Positions 8,684 through 19,103 are shown, counted from the stretch's first letter. The stretch: 64,000 nt of DNA from an uncultured Bacteroidales bacterium (GCA_900314925.1 OMXC01000008.1:1-64000); one strand, 5' to 3'. The notes: generated by a model from the letters alone, not told the origin. Made by a program: numbers and translations.

Positions 8684-9811
8684 TTGAAACGCATAGCAAT
8701 ATTAGGTTCCACAGGCTCCATAGGCACCCAGGCGCTCAACGTCATCAGGCGTCATGGCGACCTGTTCTGCGCCGAAGTGCTCTGCGCCGGCAGCAACGCC
8801 GACCTGCTGATAGAGCAGGCTCGCGAGTTCAGCCCCAACGCCGTGGCCATAGCCGACGAGAGCCGCTATGGCTATGTGTGCGACGCGCTGCGTGACACCG
8901 ACGTCAAGGTCTACGCCGGCGCCGAGGCCATCGTGGGCCTCATGGAGATGGAGAGCATAGACATGGTGCTGGCGGCCATTGTGGGCGTGGCGGGCCTGAG
9001 GCCCACGCTGCATGCCATAGAGCATGGCAAGCCCATAGCCCTTGCCAACAAGGAGACCATGGTGGTGGCTGGCGCCATAGTGACAGCCATGGCCAGGCAG
9101 CACCGTGCGCCGATACTGCCCGTCGACAGCGAGCACTCGGCCATCTTCCAGTGCCTTGTGGGCGAGGTGAGTCCCGTGGACAAGATACTGCTCACCGCCA
9201 GCGGCGGCCCGTTCCGCGGCATGAAACGGGAGGCGCTGGCCACCGTCACCCTGGCTCAGGCCCTCAAGCATCCCAACTGGAGCATGGGCCGCAAGGTGAC
9301 CATCGATAGCGCGACGCTCATGAACAAAGGCCTTGAAGTGATTGAGGCCAAGTGGCTTTTCGGCGTCGACGCCAAGGACATCGTCGTCCATGTGCACCCT
9401 CAGTCGATAGTGCACTCCATGGTGCAGTTTGCCGACGGCAGCGTCAAGGCACAGCTCGGCATACCCACTATGGAGACACCGATACAGTATGCCTTCAGCT
9501 TCCCCGAGCACATAGAGAGCCACCTGCCGCGCCTCGACCTCTTCACGCAGAGCACGCTGACCTTCGAGCGCCCCGACACCGACACCTTCCGCTGCCTCGC
9601 CCTTGCCTACAAGGCCATTGAGCGTGGCGGCAACATGCCGTGTGTGATGAATGCCGCCAACGAAGTGGCCGTGCAGGAGTTCCTGGATGGGCATATCGGG
9701 TTCCTCGACATCGCCGACCGCGTGGAACGCGCCATGCAGGACGCGCCGTTTGTGGCGTCGCCCACGATAGAAGACTTGATAGCAACAGACAATACCATCA
9801 GACAGCAATGA
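8684..9811 (+). CDS. dxr: 1-deoxy-D-xylulose 5-phosphate reductoisomerase (TTG start)
   Basis: Dxr carries out the second step of the MEP isoprenoid pathway, making 2-C-methyl-D-erythritol 4-phosphate with NADPH. The 375-residue product has the nucleotide-binding start A-I-L-G-S-T-G-S-I-G, the metal and substrate motif D-S-E-H-S-A-I-F-Q, the loop A-S-G-G-P-F-R-G and M-N-K-G-L-E. The start codon is TTG at 8684. It is the only start that keeps the conserved K-R-I-A-I-L-G strand, and no ATG is available. The stop overlaps the rseP start (ATGA). Confidence 0.97.
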   Translation: MKRIAILGSTGSIGTQALNVIRRHGDLFCAEVLCAGSNADLLIEQAREFSPNAVAIADESRYGYVCDALRDTDVKVYAGAEAIVGLMEMESIDMVLAAIVGVAGLRPTLHAIEHGKPIALANKETMVVAGAIVTAMARQHRAPILPVDSEHSAIFQCLVGEVSPVDKILLTASGGPFRGMKREALATVTLAQALKHPNWSMGRKVTIDSATLMNKGLEVIEAKWLFGVDAKDIVVHVHPQSIVHSMVQFADGSVKAQLGIPTMETPIQYAFSFPEHIESHLPRLDLFTQSTLTFERPDTDTFRCLALAYKAIERGGNMPCVMNAANEVAVQEFLDGHIGFLDIADRVERAMQDAPFVASPTIEDLIATDNTIRQQ

Positions 9812-11208
9812 ACTGGATAGCATTACTCCTAAGCCTCACGCTGCTTGTGGCCACACACGAGCTGGGCCATCTGGCTTTCGCCAAGCTCTTCCACACGCGC
9901 GTGCGTCGTTACTATATATTCTTTAACCCGTGGTTCTCCATAATCAAGGCCAAGAAGTTTGGCGGCAAGTGGCACTTCCTCTTTTTCAACAGCAAGACCC
10001 CTGACAGCTGGGATGAGAAGAACCTCGCCCCCGAAGACCAGGACAACACATTGTGGGGTCTCGGCTGGCTGCCGCTGGGCGGATACTGCGACATAGCAGG
10101 CATGGTCGACGAGACAAAGAACGCCGACGACCTTGAGAGCGAGCCGCAGCCGTGGGAGTACCGCACGAAGCCGGCCTGGCAGCGCCTCTGCATAATCAGT
10201 GGCGGTGTGCTGGTAAACTTTGTCTCGGCCCTTCTCATCTACGGTATGATATTCGCGCACTGGGGCAAGGATGAGCTTCCGCTGCGCAGCGCCTCGCTTG
10301 GTTTTGACTATCATCAGGTGCTGCTCGACGAGGGGTTCTGCAATGGTGATATCATCTACGCCATAGACGGCAAGGACTATTACGAGATTACGGATGCCGC
10401 CAGCACCCTGCTGCTCGACAACCCGCAGACCGTCACCGTGATGCGTGACGACTCGCTTGTGGATATCGCCATGAGTGGACGTCTGTTGGAGCGCGTCAAC
10501 AACGAGGGCGTCAAGCAGCTTATGAACTATAGGGTTCCGTTCGTGGTGCACTCCGCTATCGATGGAGGCAATGCCGCACGTGCGGGGCTGATGGCTGGCG
10601 ACAGCATAGTCAGTGTCGACGACAGCGCTCTTGCGGCCTTCTCGGACATAACGGCGGTCTTCAGCGACCATGCCGACGACACCGTGAGCCTGGGCTTCTA
10701 TCGCGCCGGCGAGTACATGACGCTCCCTGTTGCCATAGACGGCCAAGGCAAGATAGGCGTGCAGGTGGAGACAAACATTGCGTTGCTCTTCAGCGGCTAC
10801 CGCCATGTGGAATACACCTTCTTTGAGGCCATCCCCGCCGGCATCAAGCACGGCTGGGAGACACTGGTCACCTACGTCTCATCGCTCAAGGTCCTGTTCT
10901 CGCCCGGCGGCACCAAGCAGCTCGGCGGCTTCAAGGCCATGGCCGACCTCTTCCCCGACCACTGGATGTGGCAGGCCTTCTGGGAGCTCACCGCGTTGCT
11001 GGCTCTGGTGCTTGCCTTCATGAACATCATCCCCATACCGGGTCTCGACGGTGGCCATATCTTCTTCACCCTTGTGGAGATCGTTACCCGCCGTCCCCCA
11101 TCGGAGAAGTTCCTCACCGTGGCGCAGAACGTCGGCATGTTCCTCCTGTTGGCCCTGATGATACTGGCCAACGGCAATGACATCCTTCGCTGGTTAGGCT
11201 TTATGTGA
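9808..11208 (+). CDS. rseP: RIP-type site-2 zinc metalloprotease RseP
   Basis: RseP-family proteases cut within the inner membrane, releasing regulators or remnant signal peptides. The 466-residue product begins with a membrane helix containing the zinc motif H-E-L-G-H. Periplasmic PDZ-like sequence follows (about 195-330). The second active-site motif, N-I-I-P-I-P-G-L-D-G-G, lies near 410 and is followed by a last helix. The start ATG overlaps the dxr stop. The dxr-rseP pairing is common in many bacteria and fits a cell-envelope operon. Confidence 0.95.
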   Translation: MNWIALLLSLTLLVATHELGHLAFAKLFHTRVRRYYIFFNPWFSIIKAKKFGGKWHFLFFNSKTPDSWDEKNLAPEDQDNTLWGLGWLPLGGYCDIAGMVDETKNADDLESEPQPWEYRTKPAWQRLCIISGGVLVNFVSALLIYGMIFAHWGKDELPLRSASLGFDYHQVLLDEGFCNGDIIYAIDGKDYYEITDAASTLLLDNPQTVTVMRDDSLVDIAMSGRLLERVNNEGVKQLMNYRVPFVVHSAIDGGNAARAGLMAGDSIVSVDDSALAAFSDITAVFSDHADDTVSLGFYRAGEYMTLPVAIDGQGKIGVQVETNIALLFSGYRHVEYTFFEAIPAGIKHGWETLVTYVSSLKVLFSPGGTKQLGGFKAMADLFPDHWMWQAFWELTALLALVLAFMNIIPIPGLDGGHIFFTLVEIVTRRPPSEKFLTVAQNVGMFLLLALMILANGNDILRWLGFM

Positions 11209-12632
11209 TGAAGAAGTTAGACAAGCTCATACTACGCTCCTTCCTGGGTCCGCTGCTGCTCACCTTCACGCTGTCGGTCTTTGTGCTGCTCATGCAGTTT
11301 GTGTGGAAGTATATCGACGACATGGTGGGCAAGGGGCTTGACTTCAGCGTCATCGCCGAGTTGCTTCTCTATGCTTCAGCCACCTTTGTGCCCATGGCGC
11401 TGCCTATCGCCGTGCTCTTCGCCTCGATCATGACCATGGGCAACTTCGGCGAGAAGTACGAGCTTGTGGCCATGAAGGCCGGCGGCATAGGCGTCAGCCG
11501 GGTCATGATGCCCATGACCATCGTTGTGCTGCTGCTCACTGGCGTGGCCTTCTATTTCGCCAACAACGTCATGCCCGAGGCCATGGTGAGCTATCGCAAG
11601 ACCCTCTACGACGTCACACGCAAGAAGCCTGCCGTCAACATACGCCCGGGCGAATACTACAAGGAGATCGACGGCTATGTGATACGCGTCGGCAGTAAGT
11701 CGCAAGACGGCCACACCCTGCAGGACGTCGTCATCTACGACCACAAGAAGGGCAGGGAAGAGGCCACGGTCATAGTGGCCAAGAAGGGCACCATGCAATC
11801 GACCATGGACAACCGCTACCTCATCTTCTCCCTCGACGACGGATACACTTATACCGAGCTTGGCGGCAGCAAGGATGCCAGCCGCTCGCACCCCATGACC
11901 TCCATCCACTTCAGCAAACAGACCATCTCCATAGACATCTCGTCGTTTGCCTACAGCAAGAGCGGCGAAGACCTCTTCAAGGGCAGCTACCAGACCATGA
12001 ACGTCGCGGAGCTCAGCATAGCCATAGACTCGCTCAAGACGAGCCTCGACAAGCGTTACGACGCCTACCAGCGTGACGCCGAGGTCAATCTGCGTGCGTG
12101 GAAGCGCTATACCGAGATGGCCGGCGAGGAGCATCAGCGCGCCGCCTTCAACTTGCACACACGTCTCGACACCGTCGACGACGCCACACGCACGAAGATG
12201 ATCAACAGGGCCCGCTACATCGCCAACACCGCTGTCACCGACAGCCGCAACTACGGCGATTTCCTTGAGACAGACCGCGAGTATGTCAACAAGCACGACA
12301 TCGAGCGCCACAAGAAGTTTACCCTCTCTGTGGCCTGCCTGCTGCTCTTCCTCATCGGCGCCCCCTTCGGCTCCATCGTGCGCAAGGGCGGCCTCGGCCT
12401 CCCGCTGGTGGCCTCCGTGGGCTTCTTTGTGTTCTACTATGTCGTGGGCATGATTGCCGAAAAAGCCGTCCGCGAATCGGCCATCGGCCCCATCGGCATG
12501 TGGATATCATCCTTTGTCATGCTGCCCATCGGCCTCTTCCTCACCCTGCAGGCCACCACCGACTCGTCGCTCTTCGACGCAGCCTCGTGGAAACGCTTCT
12601 TCAAACGATTATTCACGTCAAAGCAACAATAA
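11208..12632 (+). CDS. LptF/LptG-family (YjgP/YjgQ) permease
   Basis: The 474-residue product has three N-terminal and three C-terminal membrane helices around a large periplasmic domain (about 125-350), the layout of LptF and LptG. These subunits move lipopolysaccharide from the inner membrane to the Lpt bridge. The C-terminal part reads L-S-V-A-C-L-L-L-F-L-I-G-A-P-F-G-S-I-V-R-K-G-G. This form, with a long charged helical insert near 270-350, is typical of Bacteroidetes. The ATG is in a TGATG overlap with the rseP stop; a GTG one codon upstream is less likely. Confidence 0.92.
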   Translation: MKKLDKLILRSFLGPLLLTFTLSVFVLLMQFVWKYIDDMVGKGLDFSVIAELLLYASATFVPMALPIAVLFASIMTMGNFGEKYELVAMKAGGIGVSRVMMPMTIVVLLLTGVAFYFANNVMPEAMVSYRKTLYDVTRKKPAVNIRPGEYYKEIDGYVIRVGSKSQDGHTLQDVVIYDHKKGREEATVIVAKKGTMQSTMDNRYLIFSLDDGYTYTELGGSKDASRSHPMTSIHFSKQTISIDISSFAYSKSGEDLFKGSYQTMNVAELSIAIDSLKTSLDKRYDAYQRDAEVNLRAWKRYTEMAGEEHQRAAFNLHTRLDTVDDATRTKMINRARYIANTAVTDSRNYGDFLETDREYVNKHDIERHKKFTLSVACLLLFLIGAPFGSIVRKGGLGLPLVASVGFFVFYYVVGMIAEKAVRESAIGPIGMWISSFVMLPIGLFLTLQATTDSSLFDAASWKRFFKRLFTSKQQ

Positions 12633-13411
12633 TGAAGGAAATACACACCTTTCGTATCGCTGCGCGCCAGCAGCTCGGCGACCAGTACTTCCGTCTGGTG
12701 CTGAAGCATGGCGGCAAGATGCAGCCCGTAGCCCCCGGCCAGTTTGTCGAGGTACTCGTCGAGGACGAGCCCCGCGTCATGCTGCGCCGCCCCATCTCGG
12801 TGCACGACGTCGACGCCGAGGCCGGGACGCTGAGCCTGCTCATCCAGATCGTCGGCAACGGCACCCGCCGTCTCGCCACCCTTGGCGAGGGCGACAGCCT
12901 CAATGTCGTCTATCCCCTCGGCCACGGCTTCACCACCGCCATCCCCGCTGGCAGCAAAGCCCTCCTCGTGGGCGGCGGCGCCGGCACGGCACCCCTGCTG
13001 CACCTCGCCAAGGTGCTGAAAGCAAGCGGTGTGCAGTGCACCATACTCCTTGGCGGCCGCACCGCCGGTCTCATCCCCGTGCGCGACGACTTCCAGCCTT
13101 ACGGCGACCTCCTGATAGCTACCGACGACGGCAGCCTGGGCCACCACGGCATCGTCACCACCCACCCCGCCTTCGCCGACACATACGACATCATCTACAC
13201 CTGCGGCCCCACGCCCATGATGAAGGCCGTGGCCCGTAGCGCCGCCGAGCGCGGCCTGCGCTGCGAGGTGAGCCTCGAGAACATGATGGCCTGCGGCGTC
13301 GGCGCCTGCCTCTGCTGCGTCACCGACACCGACCAGGGCCACCGTTGCGTCTGCAAGGACGGCCCCGTGTTCGACATCAGCACCATGCAGAAGTGGTATG
13401 GTAACAAGTAG
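12632..13411 (+). CDS. pyrK: Dihydroorotate dehydrogenase electron-transfer subunit PyrK
   Basis: PyrK passes electrons from the PyrD flavin to NAD in class 1B dihydroorotate dehydrogenase. The 259-residue product has an FAD-binding barrel with L-R-R-P-I-S-V-H-D-V near 50. It has an NAD-binding V-G-G-G-A-G-T-A-P-L near 115. A [2Fe-2S] cysteine cluster lies at the C-terminus (M-A-C-G-V-G-A-C-L-C-C with a later C-V-C-K). The start overlaps the previous stop (TAATG). An in-frame extension upstream to 12500 is inside the permease gene and was rejected. Confidence 0.96.
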   Translation: MKEIHTFRIAARQQLGDQYFRLVLKHGGKMQPVAPGQFVEVLVEDEPRVMLRRPISVHDVDAEAGTLSLLIQIVGNGTRRLATLGEGDSLNVVYPLGHGFTTAIPAGSKALLVGGGAGTAPLLHLAKVLKASGVQCTILLGGRTAGLIPVRDDFQPYGDLLIATDDGSLGHHGIVTTHPAFADTYDIIYTCGPTPMMKAVARSAAERGLRCEVSLENMMACGVGACLCCVTDTDQGHRCVCKDGPVFDISTMQKWYGNK

Positions 13412-13437
13412 TTAAGTAGACAGTAGTTAAGTAGATA
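13408..13437. repeat. Two-copy 15-nt repeat overlapping the pyrK stop
   Basis: Two near-identical 15-nt units (GTAGTTAAGTAGACA and GTAGTTAAGTAGATA) occupy the short gap between pyrK and pyrD. The pyrK stop codon TAG at 13409-13411 is inside the first unit. The unit looks like an 8+7 variant of the heptamer arrays. Confidence 0.7.
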
Positions 13438-13448
13438 AGGCAAAAGTT

Positions 13449-14348
13449 ATGCTCGCAGTCAACATACACAATCTCAAGCTGAAGAACCCCGTGATGACCG
13501 CTAGCGGCACCTTCGGCTACGGCGAAGAGTTCGCCGACTTCATAGACCTCAACCGCTTGGGCGGCTTCGTCGTCAAGGGTACCACCGGCAGCCACCGCGA
13601 AGGCAACCCCTATCCCCGCATGGTGGAGACCCCCTCCGGCATGCTCAACAGCGTGGGCCTGCAGAACGGCGGCGTGGAGAAGTTCTGCAAAGAGGTATAC
13701 CCTCGTATCAAACACCTCGACACCAACATCATAGTCAACGTCAGCGGCTCCTCCATCGAAGAGTACTGCGACGTGGCCTCGCAGGTCGACGCCCTCGACC
13801 GCATCCCCGCCATCGAGCTCAACATCTCTTGCCCCAACGTCAAGCACGGCGGCATGGGCTTCGGCACACAGCCCGGGATGGCTGCCGAGGTGGTGGCGGC
13901 CGTCCGCAAAGTCTACCATAAGACGCTGATAGTAAAGCTCTCGCCCAACGTCACCAACATCGCCGAGATAGCCAAAGCCGTCGAGGGAGCGGGTGCCGAC
14001 AGCGTGAGCCTCATCAACACCCTGCTGGGCATGGCCATTGACATCGAGCGCCGCCGTCCCTGCATGGCCAACATCACCGGCGGCCTCAGCGGCCCCGCCG
14101 TGAAGCCCGTGGCTGTGCGCATGGTGTGGCAAGTGGCTCATGCCGTGAAGATTCCCGTCGTGGGCCTGGGCGGCATCTGCACCGCCGAGGACGCCATCGA
14201 GTTCCTCATGGCCGGCGCCACGGCCATCGAGGTGGGCACCGCCAACTTCATCGACCCTGCCGTCACCGTCAAGATCATCGACGGCCTCGAGGCCTGGTGC
14301 AAAGCCCATGGAGTCAGCGACATCAACGAGATTATCGGCATCGTATGA
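13449..14348 (+). CDS. pyrD: Dihydroorotate dehydrogenase, class 1B catalytic subunit
   Basis: PyrD oxidises dihydroorotate to orotate in pyrimidine synthesis. The 299-residue flavin barrel has [12 protein letters not shown] at the start. The class 1 catalytic cysteine lies in [10 protein letters not shown], and phosphate and FMN binding residues lie in V-G-L-G-G-I and A-T-A-I-E-V-G-T-A. The adjacent pyrK confirms class 1B. Its stop overlaps the start of the BadF-like gene (ATGA). Confidence 0.97.
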   Translation: MLAVNIHNLKLKNPVMTASGTFGYGEEFADFIDLNRLGGFVVKGTTGSHREGNPYPRMVETPSGMLNSVGLQNGGVEKFCKEVYPRIKHLDTNIIVNVSGSSIEEYCDVASQVDALDRIPAIELNISCPNVKHGGMGFGTQPGMAAEVVAAVRKVYHKTLIVKLSPNVTNIAEIAKAVEGAGADSVSLINTLLGMAIDIERRRPCMANITGGLSGPAVKPVAVRMVWQVAHAVKIPVVGLGGICTAEDAIEFLMAGATAIEVGTANFIDPAVTVKIIDGLEAWCKAHGVSDINEIIGIV

Positions 14349-15181
14349 CACTGATTGCCGACAGCGGTAGCACCAAGACCACTTGGATGGAGGTTGAGAC
14401 CGGCAAGACGGTGCTCACCGAAGGTCTCAACCCCCACTTCACCGCCGAGGAGCAGTTCACGGCCGCCTGCAATGCAGTGCGCCAGCAACTTCCGATTCTC
14501 AATTCTCAATTCTCAATTCACTTCTACGGCGCCGGCTGCGGTCTCACTGCCCAGCGCAATAAGGTGGCCTCGTGGCTCGCTAAAGCCTTTGGAACAAGCG
14601 ATGTACATGTCGAGACCGACATGCTCGCCGCCTGCCGCGCCACCGCTGGTGGGCAGCCTGCCCTGGTGGGCATCCTCGGCACGGGCAGCAACGCCTGCCT
14701 CTACGACGGCCACGAAATCACACGCACAGCCACCAGCACAGGCTATATACTCGGCGACTTCGGTTCGGCCAACCATGTGGGCCGTGTGCTTCTCAACGAC
14801 TACCTGACACACAACATGCCGTCAGACCTAAGAGTCATGTTCCATGATACTTACCATATGAGTGATGCCCAGTTGATGGATGCCGTCTACCATCAGCCCA
14901 ACCCCAACCGTTTCCTGGCCTCGCTGGCGCCCTTCGCGGTGCAGCACATCGGAGACGACTACTGCCGCCGCGTCGTCGAGCAAACGCTTGACGACTGGTT
15001 CTTCGACGCGTTGCAGCCTCTCCTTCGCCACGGCGAATCGCTGTCGCTCAGTATTGTGGGCGGATATGCCAAAGCCGTCGAGCCCACGCTGCGTACCGTC
15101 ATGGCAAACAACGACATACAGGTGGGCACCGTCGTCGCCGACCCCATCGAGGGCCTCCGCCGCTATCACGGCGAATTTTAG
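14345..15181 (+). CDS. BadF/BadG-type ATPase, N-acetylglucosamine kinase-like, with in-frame heptamer insert
   Basis: The 278-residue product belongs to the actin-like ATPase fold. It has a phosphate 1 loop ([12 protein letters not shown]), a phosphate 2 region (G-I-L-G-T-G-S-N-A) and an adenosine motif (V-G-G-Y-A). Relatives phosphorylate N-acetylglucosamine or related sugars; the real substrate is unknown. Between the N-terminal segment and the conserved F-Y-G-A-G-C strand it carries I-L-N-S-Q-F-S-I. This is encoded by exactly three perfect ATTCTCA units (14495-14515), so the insert adds seven codons without changing frame. The start ATG overlaps the pyrD stop. Confidence 0.88.
   Translation: MTLIADSGSTKTTWMEVETGKTVLTEGLNPHFTAEEQFTAACNAVRQQLPILNSQFSIHFYGAGCGLTAQRNKVASWLAKAFGTSDVHVETDMLAACRATAGGQPALVGILGTGSNACLYDGHEITRTATSTGYILGDFGSANHVGRVLLNDYLTHNMPSDLRVMFHDTYHMSDAQLMDAVYHQPNPNRFLASLAPFAVQHIGDDYCRRVVEQTLDDWFFDALQPLLRHGESLSLSIVGGYAKAVEPTLRTVMANNDIQVGTVVADPIEGLRRYHGEF
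14495..14515. repeat. Heptamer array inside the BadF-like gene
   Basis: Three perfect copies of ATTCTCA (21 nt, seven codons), followed by a partial unit ATTCACT, lie inside the coding region. They encode the loop peptide around L-N-S-Q-F-S before the conserved F-Y-G-A-G-C strand. Confidence 0.92.
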
Positions 15182-15255
15182 CTTTTTCGTATTAGTTTAA
15201 TTATCAGCATCGTACCAGGCACCGATTTCTCGCAGCCCTTGCTCTGCCTGTGTTT

Positions 15256-15365
15256 GTTCGGAGCCCCTACGGCCCCTCTTCGGACCCCCTTCGGCCGTTC
15301 TTCAGTGGAAGGCCGTCGGAGGGCCGTAGGGACTCCGTGGCGGCTCCGTGGCGGCTCGGTGGCAG
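15256..15365. repeat. 11-nt-periodic intergenic array B
   Basis: Ten consecutive units of exactly 11 nt fill the middle of the gap after the BadF-like gene. They include CTACGGCCCCT, CTTCGGACCCC, CTTCGGCCGTT, CTTCAGTGGAA, GGCCGTAGGGA and two perfect copies of CTCCGTGGCGG. Bases 15265-15275 and 15321-15331 form a perfect 11-bp stem (CCCTACGGCCC with GGGCCGTAGGG). The 278-base gap contains no gene. Confidence 0.85.
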
Positions 15366-15459
15366 CCGGCATGTCGGTCAATTTTTTTTTGTTTCCGGTG
15401 CAATAATTGGCGAAATAGCTCGTTATTCAAAATCAATAACTATAAAAAGAGATACTGAA

Positions 15460-15885
15460 ATGGATTTATCTAACATCCTCGTGATTGCCGGCAAGCCGGA
15501 ATTGAGTGAACTGGTGTCGCAGACCAAAGGCGGCGCCGTGGTGAAGAATCTTGTGACTGGTCAGAAGTACCCTGTGTTCAAGACAGATAGAATAAGCTCG
15601 CTGGGTGAGATACGCATCTTCACCGAGAACGACGAGCGTCCGTTGGAAGAGGTGATGCAGTCCATCCACAAGGTGCTGGACGGCAAGCCGACCCCCTTCG
15701 AGCCCAAGAAGGCCGATGGCAAGGAGATGTTCGCCCTGCTGGAGAAGGCCCTGCCCGACTATGACCGCGAGCGCGTGCACACGTCAGACGTCAAGAAACT
15801 CTTTGCGTGGTACAACATACTGCTCGGGGCCGACAAGATAACCTTCGACGAGCCCGAGGCCGCCCAGGAGGGAGAAAACAAATAA
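15460..15885 (+). CDS. DUF5606-family protein
   Basis: The 141-residue product matches a small Bacteroidetes family of unknown function. Its pattern begins I-L-V-I-A-G-K-P-E-L and continues V-S-S-L-G-E-I-type (here I-S-S-L-G-E-I-R-I-F). It ends with a helical part including L-P-D-Y-D-R-E-R-V-H-T-S-D-V-K-K and W-Y-N-I-L. No signal or membrane segment is present, so it should be cytoplasmic. The start ATG at 15460 matches the family start; the in-frame extension back into the repeat array was rejected. Confidence 0.88.
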   Translation: MDLSNILVIAGKPELSELVSQTKGGAVVKNLVTGQKYPVFKTDRISSLGEIRIFTENDERPLEEVMQSIHKVLDGKPTPFEPKKADGKEMFALLEKALPDYDRERVHTSDVKKLFAWYNILLGADKITFDEPEAAQEGENK

Positions 15886-15906
15886 CCAATAAATACAATA
15901 AAAGCC

Positions 15907-16998
15907 ATGAAAAGATTACTTGCAGCAATGTGCGCCGTGGCACTGTTCGGCATGACGGCATGCCAGAAAGATGACCCCACCCCCGAACCCACCGCCACCC
16001 AGAACCAGGGCAGCGGCGAAACCCCGCAGACACCTGCCGAGACTGACCGCGCCGGCGTGTATGCCCCGGAAAGCAAGATTGTGAGCATCAGCGTCGACGG
16101 CGAGCTCAGCGAAGAGTGGAACTGGGAAGACGGCAAGCTGATGTCCGTCAGCAATGCCGCCGGACAGGACCAGGTGAACTTCACCTACGGCGCCGACGGC
16201 CGCGTGAACACCATGACCTTGAACGCCACCGACATGCTCAGCGGCACCGTCACCATGACCTACAGCGGCGAGAGCCTCAGCCAGCTGGCGCTCGACGGCG
16301 CCAACAGCGTGACGGCGCAGCTTACCAACAACGCCAGCAACAAGGTGACCAAGGCGACCCTCGACCTCGGGGATATCGACCTCAGCACCCTGCTCGGCAT
16401 GTTCCAGAGCGCTGTGTCGGAGTTTGTAGGCGACGGCGACATGAGCGGCGTGATTACCGGCGTTGACAGCATCAGCGGCAGCATGGACTTCGGCTGGGCC
16501 GGAGCCAACGTGAACACGGCCATCACCACCATCGGCGCGCGCCTGGCTACGACCATCGGCCGCGTGGCAGCGGTGATGCCCAGCAGCAGCGAGTTCTACT
16601 CGACCCTGCAGCAGATAGCACAGTCCAACCCCAACATGCCGCTGTACATCAAGGTGACCCTCAGCGACACCAGCAGATACAGCTACGACCAGAAGGTCAA
16701 CCCCTTCCGCCACTACATGGGCAATATGGTGGCCGTAGAGAATAATGTGCCACACTTCAACGTCGCCGCCCTCTCGGCCAACAATGTGACCGAAGAGCGC
16801 CGCTCGGCATCGGTAAAACTGGGTGTGGCTACGGTCATAAGCATCATGAGCAACGAGATATACCAGACGCTGTACAACACCGACAAGCCGATGTACAGCA
16901 CCGAGTCGGCGTACAGCTACAGCTACCGTAGCGACAACTATCCCGAGACGGTGACCGGCGACAGCGGCCAAACAACGACTTACACCTACCAGCAATGA
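15907..16998 (+). CDS. Putative lipoprotein, DUF4595-like
   Basis: The 363-residue product has a lipoprotein signal ending in G-M-T-A-C (cysteine 19), then a Pro/Thr-rich linker (about 22-45). The mature part is rich in beta strands, with phrases such as W-N-W-E-D-G-K-L and F-T-Y-G-A-D-G-R-V. These resemble the RHS-like repeats seen in Bacteroidetes DUF4595 lipoproteins, but the match is by eye. The end is Tyr/Ser/Arg-rich. Its stop overlaps the metG start (ATGA), so the two are coupled even though their functions look unrelated. Confidence 0.82.
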   Translation: MKRLLAAMCAVALFGMTACQKDDPTPEPTATQNQGSGETPQTPAETDRAGVYAPESKIVSISVDGELSEEWNWEDGKLMSVSNAAGQDQVNFTYGADGRVNTMTLNATDMLSGTVTMTYSGESLSQLALDGANSVTAQLTNNASNKVTKATLDLGDIDLSTLLGMFQSAVSEFVGDGDMSGVITGVDSISGSMDFGWAGANVNTAITTIGARLATTIGRVAAVMPSSSEFYSTLQQIAQSNPNMPLYIKVTLSDTSRYSYDQKVNPFRHYMGNMVAVENNVPHFNVAALSANNVTEERRSASVKLGVATVISIMSNEIYQTLYNTDKPMYSTESAYSYSYRSDNYPETVTGDSGQTTTYTYQQ

Positions 16999-19055
16999 CA
17001 TACACAGAGAAAGACAAGAAATACAAACGCTACACCGTCACCTCGGCACTGCCCTACGCCAACGGCCCTGTGCACATAGGCCACCTGGCCGGTGTCTATG
17101 TGCCCGCCGACGTCTATGTGCGCTACCTGCGCGCCCAGGGCGAGGAGGTGATGTTCATCGGCGGCAGCGACGAGCACGGCGTGCCCATCACCATCAAGGC
17201 CCGCAAGGAGGGCGTCACGCCGCAGGACATCGTAGACCGCTACCACAAGATAATCAAAGACAGCTTCGCCGAGTTCGGCATCTCGTTCGACATCTACAGC
17301 CGCACCAGCAGCAAGGAGCACCACGAGACCGCCGCCGAATATTTCAAGAAGCTCTACGACGAGGGCAAGTTTGTGGAGAAGGTGTCGCAGCAGTACTACG
17401 ACGAGGAGGCTGGCTGCTTCCTTGCCGACCGCTACATCACGGGCACCTGCCCCCACTGCGGCAACGAGCGCGCCTACGGCGACCAGTGCGAAGCCTGCGG
17501 CACGAGCCTCAACGCCACCGACCTCATCAACCCCAAGAGTGCCCTCAGCGGCAGCAAGCCTGTGCTGAAAGAGACCAAGCACTGGTTCCTCCCCCTCGAC
17601 AAGGACGAGCCCTGGCTGCGCCAGTGGATTCTGGAGAGCCACAAGAGCGACTGGAAGACCAACGTCTACGGACAGTGCAAGTCGTGGATCGACGCCGGGT
17701 TGCAGCCCCGCGCAGTCACGCGCGACCTCGACTGGGGCGTCAAGGTGCCCCTCGAGGGTGCCGACGGCAAGGTGCTCTATGTATGGTTCGACGCCCCGAT
17801 AGGCTACATCAGCTTCACCAAGCAGCTCAAGGGCGCCGACTGGGAGAAGTGGTGGAAAGACCAGGACACCAAGCTGGTGCACTTCATTGGCAAGGACAAC
17901 ATAGTGTTCCACTGCATCATCTTCCCCTCGATGCTCCACGCCGACGGCAGCTACATACTGCCCGCCAACGTGCCGGCCAACGAGTTCCTCAACCTCGAGG
18001 GCGACAAGATAAGCACCTCGCGCAACTGGGCCGTGTGGCTGCACGAGTACCTGCGCGAGTTCCCCGGCAAGCAGGACGTGCTGCGCTACACGCTGTGCTC
18101 CAACGCGCCGGAGACCAAGGACAACGACTTCACCTGGAAGGACTTCCAGCTGAAGAACAACAGCGAGCTGGTGGCCATCCTCGGCAACTTCGTCAACCGC
18201 ACGCTCGTGCTCACTCATAAGTTCTACGGCGGCAAGGTGCCCGCACAGGGCAGTTTGTCCGCACAGGATGAGGAGGTCGTTAAAGAGTTGGCCACCTTCC
18301 CGGAGCGTATAGGCCGCTCGATAGAGACCTACCGCTTCCGCGAGGCCCTGAGCGAGATGATGAACCTGGCCCGTCTGGGCAACAAGTACCTGACGGACAC
18401 CGAGCCGTGGAAGCTCGTCAAGACAGACCCCGGGCGCACCGCCACGGTGATGAACCTCTCGCTGCAGATATGCGCCAACCTGGCTGTGCTCTGCGCACCG
18501 TTCCTGCCCTTCACGGCCGACAAGATGCACAGCATCATGAACCTGCAGGCCCTTGGCTGGAAGGATGCCGGCCGCGCCGACATACTCATGGAAGGCCATA
18601 CCATCGGCACCCCGGAGCTGCTCTTTGAGCAGATCAGCGACGAGACTATACAGGCACAAGTCGACAAGCTGCAGGCTACCAAGGAGCAGAACGCCCTCAA
18701 CGCATGGCAGCCCGCCGAGGTGAAGGCGCCGGTGACCATCGACGACTTCGGCAAGATGGACATACGCGTGGGTACGATATTGGAATGCTGCAAGGTGCCA
18801 AAGGCCGACAAGCTGCTGCAGTTCAAGATAGAGGACGGCATGGGCACACGCACCATAGTGAGCGGCATAGCCAAGTACTACCCCGACCCGCAGGCGCTGG
18901 TAGGCAAGCAAGTTTGCTTCATCGCCAACTTCCCGCCGAGGAAACTGAAGGGTGTGGAGAGCCAGGGAATGATACTCAGCGCCGAAGACAAAGACGGTCG
19001 CCTGGTACTGCTAACGCCCTCTGACATAGTCACTCCCGGCTGCTCGGTGGGTTGA
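16995..19055 (+). CDS. metG: Methionyl-tRNA synthetase with C-terminal tRNA-binding domain
   Basis: MetG charges tRNA-Met. The 686-residue product has the class I signature H-I-G-H near 24, a zinc knuckle C-P-H-C-G-N...C-E-A-C-G near 155 and the KMSKS variant K-I-S-T-S near 338. An anticodon-binding helical domain follows. At the C-terminus (about 580-686) is an EMAP/Arc1p-like OB fold beginning [10 protein letters not shown]. This domain order is usual for Bacteroidetes. The start overlaps the upstream lipoprotein gene. Confidence 0.98.
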   Translation: MTYTEKDKKYKRYTVTSALPYANGPVHIGHLAGVYVPADVYVRYLRAQGEEVMFIGGSDEHGVPITIKARKEGVTPQDIVDRYHKIIKDSFAEFGISFDIYSRTSSKEHHETAAEYFKKLYDEGKFVEKVSQQYYDEEAGCFLADRYITGTCPHCGNERAYGDQCEACGTSLNATDLINPKSALSGSKPVLKETKHWFLPLDKDEPWLRQWILESHKSDWKTNVYGQCKSWIDAGLQPRAVTRDLDWGVKVPLEGADGKVLYVWFDAPIGYISFTKQLKGADWEKWWKDQDTKLVHFIGKDNIVFHCIIFPSMLHADGSYILPANVPANEFLNLEGDKISTSRNWAVWLHEYLREFPGKQDVLRYTLCSNAPETKDNDFTWKDFQLKNNSELVAILGNFVNRTLVLTHKFYGGKVPAQGSLSAQDEEVVKELATFPERIGRSIETYRFREALSEMMNLARLGNKYLTDTEPWKLVKTDPGRTATVMNLSLQICANLAVLCAPFLPFTADKMHSIMNLQALGWKDAGRADILMEGHTIGTPELLFEQISDETIQAQVDKLQATKEQNALNAWQPAEVKAPVTIDDFGKMDIRVGTILECCKVPKADKLLQFKIEDGMGTRTIVSGIAKYYPDPQALVGKQVCFIANFPPRKLKGVESQGMILSAEDKDGRLVLLTPSDIVTPGCSVG

Positions 19056-19103
19056 CGGGGAAAAATAGGTGACGCTTTCGGAATTTCCCTCACGGAATGG
19101 TTG

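Noticed and set aside
16986..18911. 641-residue minus-strand ORF
   Set aside because: Antisense to metG with no domain.
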